This document shows positions 5,990-12,643 of a stretch of DNA of 12,762 bases, in pieces. The DNA comes from Clostridiales bacterium UBA8153 (lineage in GTDB: Bacteria > Bacillota > Sulfobacillia > UBA8153): assembly GCA_003449495.1 (NCBI GenBank), contig DMHJ01000150.1, positions 1-12,762 on the forward strand, written 5' to 3'. The position numbers and the translations under genes were made by a program. Below the pieces are notes generated by a model, which was given only the letters and a program-made list of their open reading frames with translations, ran no database searches and was not told the origin of the DNA. Within the stretch, counting starts at the first letter, position 1. The number at the start of each line of letters is the position of its first letter.

Positions 5990-7300
5990 ATGCCGTCAGC
6001 TCCGCATTTCGGGCGCCTGCGCAACGCCATCATGTCGTCGGGCCTTTTCACCATAGATGCCGCCTCCCCCGTTCTCAGGCACAACCTGGCCATTAACGTC
6101 CAGCAAGGGGTCTATTCGGTCGTCTCGGCCAACCTCATCGCGCCCTTCCTCGGGATCTTCGCCGTCAGGATCGGCGCCTCCAACGTCGAGGTGGCCATGC
6201 TTTCCTCGTTACCCGCGCTCATGGGCATCCTGGCCATGGTACCCGGTGCCTGGTTTATCGACAGGCGCACAGACCCCAAGCGGATTACCTGCGCCTTCCT
6301 GCTGGCCCACCGGGCCTTCTACCTGGTGATCGCGGCCATTCCCTTCGTTACCCCCAACCGCCAGGCTGCGATGCTAGTGGCCGCCGTCGCACTCATGAAC
6401 CTGCCGGGGGCCGTGGGCAACGTGGGCTGGCAGGCCCTGGTCTCGCGAGTCATCCCTCCCGAGCACCGGGCGGTGGCCTTTGCCACCCGCAACCGGCTCA
6501 TGAACCTGACCGGGACCATCACCGTGCTGATTGCCGGACGCAGCATTGACCTGCTCGGACAGCCCACAGGCTACCAGGTGGCCTTTGCCCTGGCTTTCGC
6601 CTTCGCCGTTGGGGAAGTGGCAGTGCTCAACCGCATGCAAGATCCGGCCCGGGAAACGGTCGTCCCATCCTCGCCGGCCAACGGCGCCTCCTCACGGTTC
6701 TCCATACGGCAGCACCCACGCTTTCTCCGCTACATGCTCCTCTCTACCCTCTTCTACTTGACCTGGCAGGTACCGTGGCCCGTGTTCACCTTGTACCAGG
6801 TGCGCGAGCTGGGGGCCAATAACCTGTGGATCAGCCTGCTCAACTTGGCCAACACCGGCGGATCCTTGGTCGGCTTCGGCTTCTGGGCACGCTACGCCAA
6901 CCGTCACGGTCACCTGCGTACCCTCGCCGTCTCTAGTGTAGGCATGTTCATCGTCCCGGTGATCTACGCCTTCTCCCGGAGCCTGGCCACCCTCACCGCC
7001 TTCAACCTGCTCACCGGGTCCATCTTCTCCGGCATCAACCTGTCCTTGTTTAACTATCTCTTGGAGGTCACTCCAGAGGACCGCCGCACCACCTACATCG
7101 CCACCTACACGACCGTGGTCAACTGCTCCAGCATCCTCGCGCCCATGATCGGCGTAGCCTTGCTGGGCGCCATCGGCTTTAGATACACGTTCCTGCTCTC
7201 CGCGGGGCTGCGCGTCCTGGGCAGCCTCCTCTACCACGGCCTCTACCACGTAGAGAACCGGGCAAGAGCGGCCGGTCAGGTCCAGGTGTCCGGGTCTTAG
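5990..7300 (+). CDS. Major facilitator superfamily transporter
   Basis: This encodes 436 residues with about 12 hydrophobic segments in two halves, joined by a polar loop at PARETVVPSSPANGASSRFS (roughly residues 220-240). The first half contains the MFS-type cytoplasmic loop GAWFIDRRTDPKRI after the second helix; the equivalent in the second half is FWARYANRHGHLRT. The segment AFATRNRLMNLTGTI is typical of a large, poorly characterised MFS group in Bacillota. The ATG at 5990 was chosen because AAAGGA lies eight bases upstream and translation then begins close to the first helix; a longer frame from 5861 is unlikely. No substrate can be assigned. It is transcribed away from the hydrogenase operon and may run on into the HD-domain gene 123 bases downstream. 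Confidence 0.9.
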   Translation: MPSAPHFGRLRNAIMSSGLFTIDAASPVLRHNLAINVQQGVYSVVSANLIAPFLGIFAVRIGASNVEVAMLSSLPALMGILAMVPGAWFIDRRTDPKRITCAFLLAHRAFYLVIAAIPFVTPNRQAAMLVAAVALMNLPGAVGNVGWQALVSRVIPPEHRAVAFATRNRLMNLTGTITVLIAGRSIDLLGQPTGYQVAFALAFAFAVGEVAVLNRMQDPARETVVPSSPANGASSRFSIRQHPRFLRYMLLSTLFYLTWQVPWPVFTLYQVRELGANNLWISLLNLANTGGSLVGFGFWARYANRHGHLRTLAVSSVGMFIVPVIYAFSRSLATLTAFNLLTGSIFSGINLSLFNYLLEVTPEDRRTTYIATYTTVVNCSSILAPMIGVALLGAIGFRYTFLLSAGLRVLGSLLYHGLYHVENRARAAGQVQVSGS

Positions 7301-7423
7301 CCGGTTCTCGCCGGCCAGCGCGAGCTGCCTGAGGGTGGTGCCCGCACCGCGACGGGGTGGGATGCGTAGGCCCCGGGGGAATGCCGCCGGGCAAGGGCCC
7401 GAGACTGTAGCTGCCCTGGGGGG

Positions 7424-9022
7424 ATGGCCATGGATCCCAGGAAACCCGCCAACCTGACCGCTGCATCCGCTTCCCGGCGCGACCCGCCATGCTCCGGCCA
7501 CGCGCCGGAAGGTGGCCAGGACTCTTCCCCGCAACGTCTGCGGACCGTCCCGGACCCGGCCGGGTGCGCGGAGCTCTTCCGTCGCTACCCGGTTGACCCC
7601 GGCATCGTCGCCCACGGCGAGCTCACCGCCCGGGTGGCATTGCTCTTGGCGCGCGCCCTGGTGGCCCAGGGCCTACCTGTGGACGTGGAGCTGGTGTGGG
7701 CCGCCGCCCTCCTGCATGACGTGGGTAAGGCCTTAGACCCCGAACACCATCACGTGGCGTCCCGCCGCATCGTGGAGGAACAGGGGTGGCCGGCTCTCGG
7801 CCCGGTGGTAGAACGCCACTTGACCGGGCTCATCCTGACCGGGGATGCTCCGGTGACCTGGGAAGAGAAGTTGGTATACTACGCCGACAAGCTGTGCACC
7901 ACCCGGGTGGTCTCCTTGGCCGAACGCGTGGACGACCTGTGCCACCGCTATCCGGAGCACGCCCCGACCTTCCGGCAGTGCTTCCCGGCCATGCGGGCAC
8001 TGGAGGATGAGATCTTCCGGCAGCTGCCCTGGGGGCGAGATCAGCTACTCCCGCGTCTGGAAGCTCATCCCGCAAACTCGCGGGAAAGGGTCAACAACTG
8101 CGGTTCCGGACCGGAAGGTGATACCATGCCCCTGGGACCGCCGCCCGCTGGTTCAGTCCGGTTCATGCGCCTCGGGCACCAGTGCCCGTGGAGTCACCGG
8201 TTCCGCCACCAGTGCACATTGCTGGCCACCGCTATGGGGAGCGGCCTGGATGACGTGGATCTTACCGGCCGCCCCGGGCTGGCCGCCCCATGCCAGGCCT
8301 ACAGCTCCGCGCAACTGGTCGTCCCCGGCTACCCGCCTTGGCCCTCCCCCGACCCGCTGGATACCTTACGTGAAGTCTTCAAGCGCCCCTTGCCGGAACA
8401 TGCAGTGAAACCGGCGCCGCTGAGGCCGCCCGGGCTCCGGCAACCGGTGCACGCCTTTCGCCCGGAGGACGGGACACCGTGGAGCGAAGCGGTGGCGAAG
8501 ACGGTGCGGCTGTGCCTGGGAGACTGCCCGGCCAGCACCGACCTGAAGAAGGTGGTGGCCGCCAAGCTGGCCTGGCTCGCGGGCTTAGCCTCGGCAACGC
8601 ACTACCCGCTGGTCTTGCTTGCGGGCGAGCCCGCAGTGGCTTTCCTGGAACTCATCCCCGTCTACGCCGCCCACGTGCCGCTACCGCAGGCCGGGGCGGG
8701 GGATCTGTTCCTCACCTGCATCCACGGCACCCCCTCCCCTCAGGATGCCCGGCCCTGGCTGTTGTCCGGAGCGCTGGCCTGGCTGCGGGAGCAAGGTGCC
8801 CTCCGGCGAGCACCGGCCGGAACGCCCGCAGTGTGGGCGGTGACCGGACGGCACGCACCCTACCCGAACGGTCCCGCCGGGCTGTTTGCCGCCGCCGGGT
8901 TCACGGAAGTCACCGGCCTGGGTCGCATCTGGCTGGCCGGGGGTTGGGATGAGTTGATCCTGGTGAGGTGGCGCCTTCCGAACCGGGAAGCGGACGGTCC
9001 GGAGGTAAGTCCCGGGGGGTAA
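7424..9022 (+). CDS. HD-domain phosphohydrolase fused to a thioredoxin-like/GNAT-like C-terminal region
   Basis: This encodes 532 residues in three parts. Residues ~45-210 form an HD domain with the metal ligands H64 (VAHGE), H98-D99 (LLHDVGK), H132 (VVERH) and D155 (YYADK), like the HD hydrolases that follow MobA-type nucleotidyltransferases. Residues ~244-285 (FMRLGHQCPWSHRFRH, then VDLTGRPGLA) look like a thioredoxin-fold start with a single-cysteine CPWS. Residues ~345-520 resemble a GNAT acetyltransferase: VAFLELIPVYAAHVPLP, FLTCIH, and the motif-B-like YPNGPAGLFAAAGFTEV. The acetyl-CoA loop expected after FLTCIH is not recognisable. The ATG at 7424 has only a G-rich upstream run, so the low-complexity first ~45 residues may be untranslated. 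An in-frame ATG at 8126, with a strong ribosome binding site, suggests a second product of 298 residues or a fusion of two genes. Substrates are unknown. Confidence 0.78.
   Translation: MAMDPRKPANLTAASASRRDPPCSGHAPEGGQDSSPQRLRTVPDPAGCAELFRRYPVDPGIVAHGELTARVALLLARALVAQGLPVDVELVWAAALLHDVGKALDPEHHHVASRRIVEEQGWPALGPVVERHLTGLILTGDAPVTWEEKLVYYADKLCTTRVVSLAERVDDLCHRYPEHAPTFRQCFPAMRALEDEIFRQLPWGRDQLLPRLEAHPANSRERVNNCGSGPEGDTMPLGPPPAGSVRFMRLGHQCPWSHRFRHQCTLLATAMGSGLDDVDLTGRPGLAAPCQAYSSAQLVVPGYPPWPSPDPLDTLREVFKRPLPEHAVKPAPLRPPGLRQPVHAFRPEDGTPWSEAVAKTVRLCLGDCPASTDLKKVVAAKLAWLAGLASATHYPLVLLAGEPAVAFLELIPVYAAHVPLPQAGAGDLFLTCIHGTPSPQDARPWLLSGALAWLREQGALRRAPAGTPAVWAVTGRHAPYPNGPAGLFAAAGFTEVTGLGRIWLAGGWDELILVRWRLPNREADGPEVSPGG
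8111..8128 (+). promoter_or_regulatory. Internal ribosome binding site and in-frame ATG within the HD fusion gene
   Basis: GGAAGGTGAT (8113-8122) precedes ATG 8126 by three bases. It is a closer match to the 3' end of 16S rRNA than the site at the annotated start, and it falls exactly between the HD domain and the thioredoxin-like/GNAT-like part. It supports either internal initiation of a 298-residue C-terminal protein or descent from two separate genes. Confidence 0.6.
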
Positions 9023-9033
9023 CCCGGTGGCGG

Positions 9034-9057
9034 CCGGGTCGCCTATGGTCGACCCGG
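9034..9057. terminator. Terminator-like hairpin between convergent genes
   Basis: A perfect 8-bp stem CCGGGTCG/CGACCCGG (9034-9041 and 9050-9057) with an 8-base loop lies 11 bases after the HD gene stop and 63 bases from the end of the convergent tlyA-like gene. Its position is right for stopping transcription from either side, but no run of T follows on either strand, so it is not a canonical intrinsic terminator. Confidence 0.45.
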
Positions 9058-9120
9058 TAGTTCAGAGTGGCACTACACCGGCCACGGATGGAGCCCGGGA
9101 GCTGGGGAAGCGGGCTGCCG

Positions 9121-9885
9121 TCACAGCTGTGCCAGGGCCGCTTCCAGCTGCCCCTCCAAGGCCGGGGGAACCCCGGGCCGGAGATGCAGGAAGAACTCTA
9201 CCGTACCGGACCTGCCTGGCAACGGAGAGCGCATGAGACCGTGCACCGGGAGGGCGGCGGGCATGAAGGCCTCTACCAGCCCGGTAAGGACCTGCCGGTA
9301 GGCGGCCGGCCCGGAGGGGATCCGGTTGGTACGCAGCTCGAAAAGGGGCTTGACCAGGGCGATAATCTCGGGCAAAGGGTCGGTGGGATCCAAAATCCGC
9401 ACGGCCGCGGGTACAGCCACTCGTAACGAGAGATAGGACAGGTCCAATGTGAGCAGGCCGGGAGGCGGCACCAGCGTCCCCACGTTACTTAGGTTGGTGC
9501 CTCCCAGATCCCGGACCCGGGGATCCCGGACCAGCCGCCAGTGCAGTTGGCCCCGGCCCACGTCCACGGCGTACACCAGGCGCGCACCTGCCTGGAGCAG
9601 GCAGTCGGTGAACCCTCCCGCGGCCGCCCCGCAGTCCAGGGCCACCCGGCCGGCCACCCTCACGGTGAAAGCCTCCAAAGCCGCCGCCAGCTTCTCCCCG
9701 CCCCGGCCGACATAGGGAAGCAGGCCGCGCACACGCAAGGGTCCCTCCGGCCGCACCATCGTCCCCAGCTTATCCAGGCGCCGGTCGCCGGAAAAGACCC
9801 TTCCTGCCAGGATCAGGCCGGCGGCCTCCTGCAAGCTGCCGGCCAGACCTCGCTCGACCAGGGCTTGGTCCAGCCGCCGCCTCAT
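9121..9885 (-). CDS. tlyA: TlyA-family rRNA 2'-O-methyltransferase (S4 plus FtsJ domains)
   Basis: This 254-residue protein has the TlyA layout. An S4 RNA-binding domain covers residues 1-60 (RRRLDQALVERGL, then AAGLILAGRVFSG) and an FtsJ-like methyltransferase covers ~61-235. YVGRGGEKL (58-66) is the conserved linker, LDCGAAAGGFTDCLL (83-97) is the SAM-binding loop and YAVDVGRGQL (105-114) follows. The FtsJ-type catalytic set can be read as K65, D148 (TLDLSYLSL), K179 (ALVKP) and E230 (GTVEFFLHL). The family methylates 2'-hydroxyls of 16S and/or 23S rRNA using SAM. ATG 9885 overlaps the panC stop as ATGA, so translation is coupled. TlyA is more often found near dxs, nadK, argR or recN; its place at the end of a pantothenate operon is unusual. 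The hemolysin label sometimes used for this family is not supported here. Confidence 0.9.
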   Translation of the reverse strand: MRRRLDQALVERGLAGSLQEAAGLILAGRVFSGDRRLDKLGTMVRPEGPLRVRGLLPYVGRGGEKLAAALEAFTVRVAGRVALDCGAAAGGFTDCLLQAGARLVYAVDVGRGQLHWRLVRDPRVRDLGGTNLSNVGTLVPPPGLLTLDLSYLSLRVAVPAAVRILDPTDPLPEIIALVKPLFELRTNRIPSGPAAYRQVLTGLVEAFMPAALPVHGLMRSPLPGRSGTVEFFLHLRPGVPPALEGQLEAALAQL

Positions 9886-10769
9886 ACCGGCCTCGTCTGC
9901 TCACCGTCTGCACTGCTGGGGCAGCGGGCATCGAAAACCAAGTTGTCTATGAGCCTGACCCCCTCGATCCAGACGGCCAGCGCCAGGACGACCTTCCCCT
10001 CCACCGCTTCCAGCTCCTGCAAGGTGGAGGCATCGCTAACGCTCAAGTATTGTACTCGTGCCAGCGGTTCCTGCCCTACCTGACCCAGCATCAGCTCTCT
10101 AACCCGGACGGCTGAGCGCTCTCCCTGGTCGATGACCTGTTTGCCCACGTGCAGCGCCCGGTAGAGTACCGGGGCGGCAGCCCGTCCCTGGGGGGAAAGG
10201 TAGCGGTTGCGAGAACTCATCGCCAGCCCGTCCGTCTCCCGCACCGTGGCACACGCTACCACTTCCACCGGCACGTTCAGATCCTGCACCATGCGCGTGA
10301 TGACCGCTACCTGCTGGTAGTCCTTGAGGCCGAAATATGCCCGGTCCGGCTGGACTAAGTTGAATAGTTTGAGGACCACCGTGGCCACCCCGCGGAAATG
10401 CCCGGGCCGGTACTTGCCGCACAGGTGCCGGTCTAGCCCGGTTACCTCCACGTGGGTGGCATATCCCGGCGGGTACATCTCCTGCGGATCCGGTTGGAAC
10501 ACCACGTCCACGCCGGCGGAGGCGGCCAAGCGGGCATCGCCCTCCGGGTCTCGCGGGTAGGCGACATAGTCCTCACCCGGTCCGAATTGGAGGGGGTTGA
10601 CGAAGTTGCTCATGACCACCAACCGGTTCTCGGCCCGGGCGTGCCGGAGCAACGAGACGTGCCCCTGGTGCAGGGCTCCCATGGTGGGGACCAGCCCCAC
10701 CTTCCCGCCGGCGGCCCGGGAGGCAGCGCTCAGTTGGCCCAACTCATCCGGCGACTGCACTACTCGCAT
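9882..10769 (-). CDS. panC: Pantothenate synthetase (pantoate-beta-alanine ligase)
   Basis: PanC joins pantoate and beta-alanine, using ATP, to make pantothenate, the last step before coenzyme A synthesis. The 295-residue length is normal. Class-I nucleotidyl-transferase motifs are clear: PTMGALHQGH (28-37, HIGH-like), SNFVNPLQF (54-62), GHFRGVATVV (123-132), and RETDGLAMSSRN (177-188, KMSKS-like). The usual FGEKDxQQ block reads FGLKDYQQ (146-153), with Leu148 where Glu is expected. ATG 10769 lies inside the end of panB (10-base overlap) with GGGAG upstream, and the stop overlaps tlyA. The order panB-panC is the standard one; no panD follows in the window. Confidence 0.97.
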   Translation of the reverse strand: MRVVQSPDELGQLSAASRAAGGKVGLVPTMGALHQGHVSLLRHARAENRLVVMSNFVNPLQFGPGEDYVAYPRDPEGDARLAASAGVDVVFQPDPQEMYPPGYATHVEVTGLDRHLCGKYRPGHFRGVATVVLKLFNLVQPDRAYFGLKDYQQVAVITRMVQDLNVPVEVVACATVRETDGLAMSSRNRYLSPQGRAAAPVLYRALHVGKQVIDQGERSAVRVRELMLGQVGQEPLARVQYLSVSDASTLQELEAVEGKVVLALAVWIEGVRLIDNLVFDARCPSSADGEQTRPV

Positions 10770-11608
10770 GTCAGCTCTCCCTTCAACTCTGCCCAGACGT
10801 GATCAGGCAGCCCGAAGCTGTGCTCAGGACCGGGAAAGGCACCCTGGCGCACCTCGTTCAGGTATGTTTCCACGGCGGTCTTGGCTTCGTCGTACAGCTG
10901 GGCGTAGACTTTGGCGAACTTGGGCTTGAAGGCCCGGAACAGACCGAGGAGGTCAGGTGTGACCAGCACTTGCCCATCGCAGCCGGCACCGGCACCGATG
11001 CCGATGGTGGGCACGTGCACCCGGCTGCTGACCAGCAACGCCAGCTGGTGGGGCACACACTCCAGCACCAGGGCGAAGATGCCGGCCTGCTCCAGCCGCA
11101 CGGCGTCCCGCAGCAGGCGGGCCGCACTCTCCCGGTCCCGCCCTTGAACCCGTAAGCCACCCAAGGCGTTGACGGATTGAGGGGTCAGGCCCAGGTGACC
11201 CATGACCGGGATGCCTGCGTCGCAGATGGCGCGCACCGTACCGGTCACAGTCTCGCCGCCTTCCACTTTCACCGCCTGCGCCCCCGTGCATTGGATCAGG
11301 CGGCCGGCGTTGCGCACGGCGCGGTCGCATCCGCCGTGGTAGGACATGAAGGGCATATCCACTACGACCAGCGCGCGACGCACACCCCGGGCCACGGCCC
11401 GCCCATGGTGGATCATGTCGGTCATGGTCACCGCCAGGGTATTCTCGTACCCTAACACGGTCATGCCCAGCGAATCGCCTACCAGGATTATGTCCACTCC
11501 CGCCTCATCCAGCATGCTGGCGGTGGGGTGGTCGTAGGCCGTGAGCATGGTGAGCTTTTCCCCGCGCCCTTTTTTCTCCAGGGCATCAAGGACGCTGAAC
11601 CGTTTCAT
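10760..11608 (-). CDS. panB: 3-methyl-2-oxobutanoate hydroxymethyltransferase
   Basis: PanB adds a hydroxymethyl group from 5,10-methylene-tetrahydrofolate to 2-oxoisovalerate to give ketopantoate, the first committed step to pantothenate. The 282-residue TIM-barrel protein has the metal ligands D45 (LVGDSLG), D84 (VVVDMPF) and E116 (VKVEGG, with K114). GHLGLTPQS and LVLECVP, which carries the catalytic glutamate, are also present. ATG 11608 has a textbook AGGAGGTGA ribosome binding site five bases or fewer upstream, suggesting efficient independent initiation even though the start lies 23 bases inside the preceding DUF2520 gene. All catalytic residues look intact. Confidence 0.97.
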   Translation of the reverse strand: MKRFSVLDALEKKGRGEKLTMLTAYDHPTASMLDEAGVDIILVGDSLGMTVLGYENTLAVTMTDMIHHGRAVARGVRRALVVVDMPFMSYHGGCDRAVRNAGRLIQCTGAQAVKVEGGETVTGTVRAICDAGIPVMGHLGLTPQSVNALGGLRVQGRDRESAARLLRDAVRLEQAGIFALVLECVPHQLALLVSSRVHVPTIGIGAGAGCDGQVLVTPDLLGLFRAFKPKFAKVYAQLYDEAKTAVETYLNEVRQGAFPGPEHSFGLPDHVWAELKGELTCE

Positions 11609-12458
11609 GGGTCACCTCCTCAAACAGAGCCCGCAGCCGGCACGCATCCTGTTCGCTAAGGCCCCGGGAGCGGGCCAGCTCCACGGCCCGCACTCCGAGC
11701 ACAGAGTACAGATTGCGGTCTTGCGGGTCTAGGCACCGTAGATGGGTGGCTATCGTTTCCACTTCTCCCCTGGCCACCGGCCCGGTCAAGGCAGCGGCCG
11801 GTCCCAGGTGCACCACCGACTCCAGGGTACTTCGCACCAAGGGCTCGAGGGCCGCCCGGGCCGGCTCCTCCGCGAACCCGGCAGCAGCCATCAGGTGCAA
11901 GGCCACATCCAAAAGCACCACCAGGTAGTTACAGGTCATCACCGCGGCGGCGTGGTAGAGAGGCTTAGCACCGGGACGGAGGCTCTGCCACCGGGCCCCC
12001 AGCACTCGGGCCAAGGCCTGGCCGGCGGCCAGGGCCGGCCCCTCCCCCTCCCCTACCACCAAGACGCCTTCAAGACTGACGGTTTCACAGCGAGGAAAGG
12101 TTTGTAGAGGGTGAAAGGAGAGAGTAAGGGCGCCGGAGGCGGCCGCGGGAGCTAAGTCAGCACTGGTCCTGGCACCGCTGGTGTGCATGACGAGCTGGCC
12201 AGGCCGAAAACAACCGGCCGCCCGCAGCTCGGCGGCTACGGAAGCGATGGCATGATCGGGGGTGGAGATGATGACTACATCGGCGACGGGGACGAACTCT
12301 AAGCGGGAAGCTTCCGGACATCCCAATAGCCGGCAGGCACGTTCAGTGTTTTCTACCCGGCGGCAGCAGGCGCCCACTACTTCGTACCCGCGGGATTTGA
12401 GCATCAGCCCCAGGCTCAATCCCACCCGGCCCGCACCCAACACGGCCACACGTTGCAT
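11586..12458 (-). CDS. Rossmann/DUF2520 NAD(P)-binding protein, candidate ketopantoate reductase
   Basis: This ~290-residue dehydrogenase-like protein has an N-terminal Rossmann domain (VAVLGAGRVGLSLGLML with the GxGxxG loop, then VVIISTPDHAI) and a C-terminal helical DUF2520 domain. FHPLQTF, YHAAAVMTCNYLVVLLD and ALTGPVARGEVETI are the recognisable family blocks. Proteins of this family commonly sit beside panB and panC in Bacillota lacking panE, which makes them candidates for the NAD(P)H-dependent reduction of ketopantoate to pantoate. That is inference from context and fold; IlvC can also supply the activity. ATG 12458 is preferred because GGGAGG then lies nine bases upstream; the in-frame ATG at 12464 is only about three bases from it. 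This is the first gene of the pan operon and overlaps panB by 23 bases. Confidence 0.88.
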   Translation of the reverse strand: MQRVAVLGAGRVGLSLGLMLKSRGYEVVGACCRRVENTERACRLLGCPEASRLEFVPVADVVIISTPDHAIASVAAELRAAGCFRPGQLVMHTSGARTSADLAPAAASGALTLSFHPLQTFPRCETVSLEGVLVVGEGEGPALAAGQALARVLGARWQSLRPGAKPLYHAAAVMTCNYLVVLLDVALHLMAAAGFAEEPARAALEPLVRSTLESVVHLGPAAALTGPVARGEVETIATHLRCLDPQDRNLYSVLGVRAVELARSRGLSEQDACRLRALFEEVTHETVQRP

Positions 12459-12476
12459 GAGCATCGGCCTCCCATA

Positions 12477-12510
12477 ACCGGGACCAGGCCCATGCCCTTG
12501 CTGTCCCGGT
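12477..12510 (-). promoter_or_regulatory. Leader hairpin of the pan operon
   Basis: A perfect 8-bp inverted repeat, ACCGGGAC/GTCCCGGT (12477-12484 and 12503-12510, 18-base loop), lies between the predicted transcription start and the first gene. Its 3' arm ends only two bases before the GGGAGG ribosome binding site, so folding could affect initiation. It matches no riboswitch class I can name; it could also be an operator dyad. Confidence 0.45.
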
Positions 12511-12552
12511 CCTCTACGGATCCAGGCAGCCCAACGTGGGGGCGCCGGTTAC

Positions 12553-12581
12553 ATCATACCGCACCCGAAGCGGCGGCGCAA
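12553..12581 (-). promoter_or_regulatory. Candidate sigma-A-like promoter of the pan operon
   Basis: On the minus strand TATGAT (12553-12558, five of six consensus positions) lies 17 bases downstream of TTGCGC (12576-12581, three of six). Transcription would start near 12546, giving a leader of about 88 bases that contains the hairpin at 12477-12510. Spacing and the -10 box make this the best promoter in the window. Confidence 0.55.
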
Positions 12582-12611
12582 GACGGCGAGCTGCTCTAGG
12601 ACAAGGCTGAG

Positions 12612-12643
12612 GTTTCAATCCACGCCCCCGTGCGGGGGCGAAC
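12612..12643. repeat. Solitary type I-C-like CRISPR repeat
   Basis: These 32 bases have the length and layout of the type I-C repeat: the end GTTTCAATCC (12612-12621), the palindromic stem CGCCCCCG/CGGGGGCG (12623-12630 and 12633-12640), and a short GAAC-like tail. On the minus strand it reads as the usual form ending in GTGGATTGAAAC. No second copy is found within the ~120 bases to the right edge or anywhere to the left, so no array is visible. It may be a relic or a dispersed single repeat. Confidence 0.7.

Noticed and set aside
7301..7423. G-rich 123-base gap before the HD gene that faintly recalls riboswitch cores (pieces like GGGATGCGTAGGCC and CCGCCGGGCA).
   Set aside because: The fragments do not assemble into the c-di-GMP, ZTP or cobalamin consensus, and I could not build the required pairings. 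Only a 5-bp hairpin (GCCGG/CCGGC) just after the MFS stop is evident.
6692..7615. Long open frame (307 codons) on the minus strand opposite the MFS and HD genes.
   Set aside because: It is antisense to two well-supported genes, is Gly/Arg/Glu-rich without domain motifs, and is the usual by-product of high GC content.
11586..12458. Calling the Rossmann/DUF2520 gene panE.
   Set aside because: The C-terminal domain has DUF2520 blocks rather than the ApbA/PanE C-terminal domain, so only a candidate functional role is given.
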